Source of the DNA: Sympetrum striolatum
Taxonomy: Eukaryota; Arthropoda; Insecta; Odonata; Libellulidae
Assembly (NCBI GenBank): GCA_947579665.1
Contig: OX388345.1
Coordinates: forward strand, 65,277,454 to 65,341,453
DNA length: 64,000 bases
Direction: 5' to 3'
The notes beneath the pieces are model-generated. The model made no database searches. It was not told where the DNA came from and saw nothing but the letters and a program-made list of their open reading frames with translations. Numbering within the stretch: the first letter of the stretch is position 1; each line of letters begins with the position of its first letter. Shown here piece by piece: positions 61,318 to 64,000 of the stretch. The position numbers were made by a program, and so were the translations under genes.

Positions 61318-64000
61318 TTCGATGATAGAAGTTTATTCTCATGCTCTTTAGAAAGATATTTTTAAAATTTCGAAGGCCAGGTTTAGCTAAAAAAACCTTA
61401 ATCCGTTAGTCATAGCCTAAATGTGTCATTATTGTTTCCCTAACGATTACTTTTAAAATAACTTTTTTAAACTGATTTTCCTGTAGAAAATTAAAGGTGA
61501 TGGTTAAACCATTCCGGATTCTTAATTTGAAATTGCGTGTTTTCGTTCAACTAGTGTTAAACATTTTTACTAAAATTACTTCCATTTACTTCTATTAATC
61601 CTCAATAAACCACCTTACTGATTGGTATACTGATTCTACACTGTCTCGTCAATGATATTCATGGAATAAATATATAAATATACTCATGTAATTGTGGGGA
61701 TGGGTTTTCACTGACTCGGGGATGGATTTATCTGCAAAATATATATTTGGTCAGTTACGTAACAACTCAATGCAAACATTTCCTGTTTTAACCACCATTT
61801 TGCTTTAAATTGTTTTGATACTTATAAATCTTACGGTGGAGTTAATGAAAATCTTATAGTATTAGTAATGATTCTCAAAGCACGAGTCTCATCTTCGATT
61901 GGAAAGGGGAGACGGGTTTAGTTAGATTAATCTAGTGCTTATTTTAGCACGTTCTAGTCCATGTGACAAAGTTCGTAGGAGGAAAACGGCGAACTCCATC
62001 GGCAAACCTTATCAATCGAACTGCATCTTACGTCGACTTATCGTTGCATCTCCGATTCAAGACTCTTAGGAATCACTCAACGCTAATACGAGGAAATACG
62101 GAATGATAACAAGGAAAATCGCATGCGGAAGGATAACGAGATCGCTGAAGACTTGACACTTGACTAATAACACACGTGTTTGCTGTACTGACTATAACTC
62201 TTATGAGAAGCATCACTTCTCTTTTTAACAACTCCGATACGTTTCAAGACGGAACGAATTTGTATTTTACTTCGTTATTTTAAAAGTAGTCCTCGATTAG
62301 TGAAATATAATTTACGGAGAAGTACACACAGTTCATAATTTTCATAATTAACGTTCGGCGGATAGCATATTTCACAGTCTTGAAAAATGCCAATTATCTT
62401 CAAATAAAAATGTCTATAGAAATCACAATGAAACACCGAAAATCTATAATAAATCGGTTTAAAAGGTTACATTTAAATAAAATGCTGTTGTCACTTACGA
62501 ATAACTAAAGCAATCTGTCCTGCATTTTATGTCTAAAACGCTACTTTTTGATTTATATGCTTATTTGCTTGCGCTATTTTGCTTTAAATATTATCGCTCA
62601 AGGTACTTATTGCAAATATTTGCCAGTGTCCTTCATATATCGAGATAGTAGAATCGAAAAATTCCACAAGCAGTCGAACTCGTCTTTTAGCTTTTTAAGA
62701 TGAGCCTAAGTTGAATTATAAACCATAAAAAAGAGAGATGGGGATATGGATAGATAAGAAACGTTATTAATTAAGAATTTCAAATACATAACTGGATGAA
62801 AAATTAAATCATCGAAATCATAGAAAAATACATTTCTCACGTAAAGAAAGAGTTCAAAATATTTTGCAAAAAAATGTATTTGGGTTAACTATTTAGAAAC
62901 TGAAAAGGTTTTTTATTTGGGAGAATTATTTTACCTCGAATAGGTAAATTAGCGAAATGAACTTACGAACTTAATGTAACTTTTTTACGTTTATACTCAA
63001 GTCAAAGGAAACATTTTGAGAATTCTAGATATTTTATCAATGCACTATATTTTCTTGGAAGTTATTTATATCGAGAGCATTGTCCGAAGTGTTGTAAGAG
63101 TTATGATCCGTTTCTTTTCGTTAAGATTATGCTAGCGTTAGAGTATACAAGCGTGACCTACTTTGTTCTTTGATACTGAAATTATGTAACTGCCTTTAAG
63201 TTCCTCTCACGAACACACAGGCTTGAAAAATATGTTCCTAAACGTCTTTTCCGAAAGAAACTTCGCTTTAATGTGAATTAGCCTTTTAGATGCACAGCCC
63301 AAATTAAGTAATTATTAAATGCATCGCACTTAACAATGTTTGCTTTGTTCATCGAAAGCTTTTACGAAACGATTTTCCGATTAAATATCAACCATTTAGG
63401 CTTACACAAATGTTTCTCAAAACTCAACACATTGCACGTTTTTCTATTTTACTGATTTTCTTTACGTTTGATGATTTCTCAAAAACCTCAGCACTGCACT
63501 GCTTTTGTTTTATTGTCTTTGTGATACCTTGTGATCGTCCAATGTATACACAATGCCTTCTTTCTCTATACATTTCCCCTTATGAATAACTTGAATCTTC
63601 AATGAATCCATTGTCCACGTACTAATTTGAATGATGCCGTAGATTATTTTGTTAGTGAATGCTTATTTTGAATTTTAGTTATATTTTTTAGTTGAGAGTA
63701 AGTTAAATAGATTATTAGATATTATTTAAAAGTAGAAAAATTAGTATTTATTTTTATTTATATTATTTTTTCTTTTGTACTATTTTTTGTCACTATTTCT
63801 CCACCATAAATTTAGTCACTATTACATTTTGAAAATGATTTCGTTTAATTAATGACGATTAGAAATTTATAACACGCAGCCATATTTCTAAGAAATAAAT
63901 AAAAATATAATAATATTTCATATATCAATTTAAAAACGTTCCGGGCTTCTCTTTAATAAATGAAGTGCCCATTAAGCCTAGAAATATATACAATGTAAAT
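61318..64000. other. AT-rich flanking DNA, nothing recognised
   Basis: I see no open frame with coding character, no RNA gene and no repeat partner elsewhere in the window. The last ~500 bases are especially AT-rich. Confidence 0.45.

Overview
The window looks like animal, most likely arthropod/insect, nuclear DNA. It is AT-rich, with no operons and almost no long open frames. It carries tRNA-derived SINE-like repeats, short foldback elements, long TTA microsatellites and an intact R4/Dong-type LINE. CpG does not look strongly depleted by eye. The species cannot be named from the sequence alone.

Only one host gene can be supported, and it fills most of the window on the + strand. Its first coding exon (14994-15229) encodes a start in good context and a signal peptide. 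It ends at a strong donor (GTAAGT) in phase 2. A matching phase-2 acceptor after a pyrimidine tract opens the last coding exon (57822-58269). Joined, these give a 227-residue predicted secreted protein of no family I recognise, split by an intron of about 42.6 kb. A GC-rich block just 5' of exon 1 is the likely promoter region. A polyadenylation signal lies about 550 bases after the stop.

Region by region: 1-14200 is AT-rich intergenic DNA. It holds tRNA-like SINE remnants (about 1.35, 3.1, 11.6 and 11.9 kb), a foldback element (2.36 kb), a partial copy of a multi-copy repeat (9.97 kb) and an unusual degenerate tandem array (12.52-13.56 kb) whose monomers each carry a tRNA box-B-like core. 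14300-15229 is the GC-rich promoter and exon 1. 15230-57821 is the giant intron. It contains repeat pairs, E-box pairs, a hairpin that could be a small-RNA precursor, a 141-bp tandem duplication, several GC-rich islands and the LINE. The LINE (30761-34743, minus strand) is antisense to the host gene. It has one uninterrupted 1195-codon frame with N-terminal, reverse transcriptase, zinc-knuckle and restriction-like endonuclease parts, and it is flanked on both sides by TTA repeats, as expected for Dong-type target choice. 58270-64000 is the 3' UTR and AT-rich flank, with a 228-bp element bearing perfect 39-bp inverted repeats at 61.1 kb.

The LINE could supply its own reverse transcriptase and endonuclease, and the neighbouring short repeats are non-autonomous. 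I see no cellular pathway or gene cluster. Most other open frames in the window look like chance products of GC-rich or repeat sequence.
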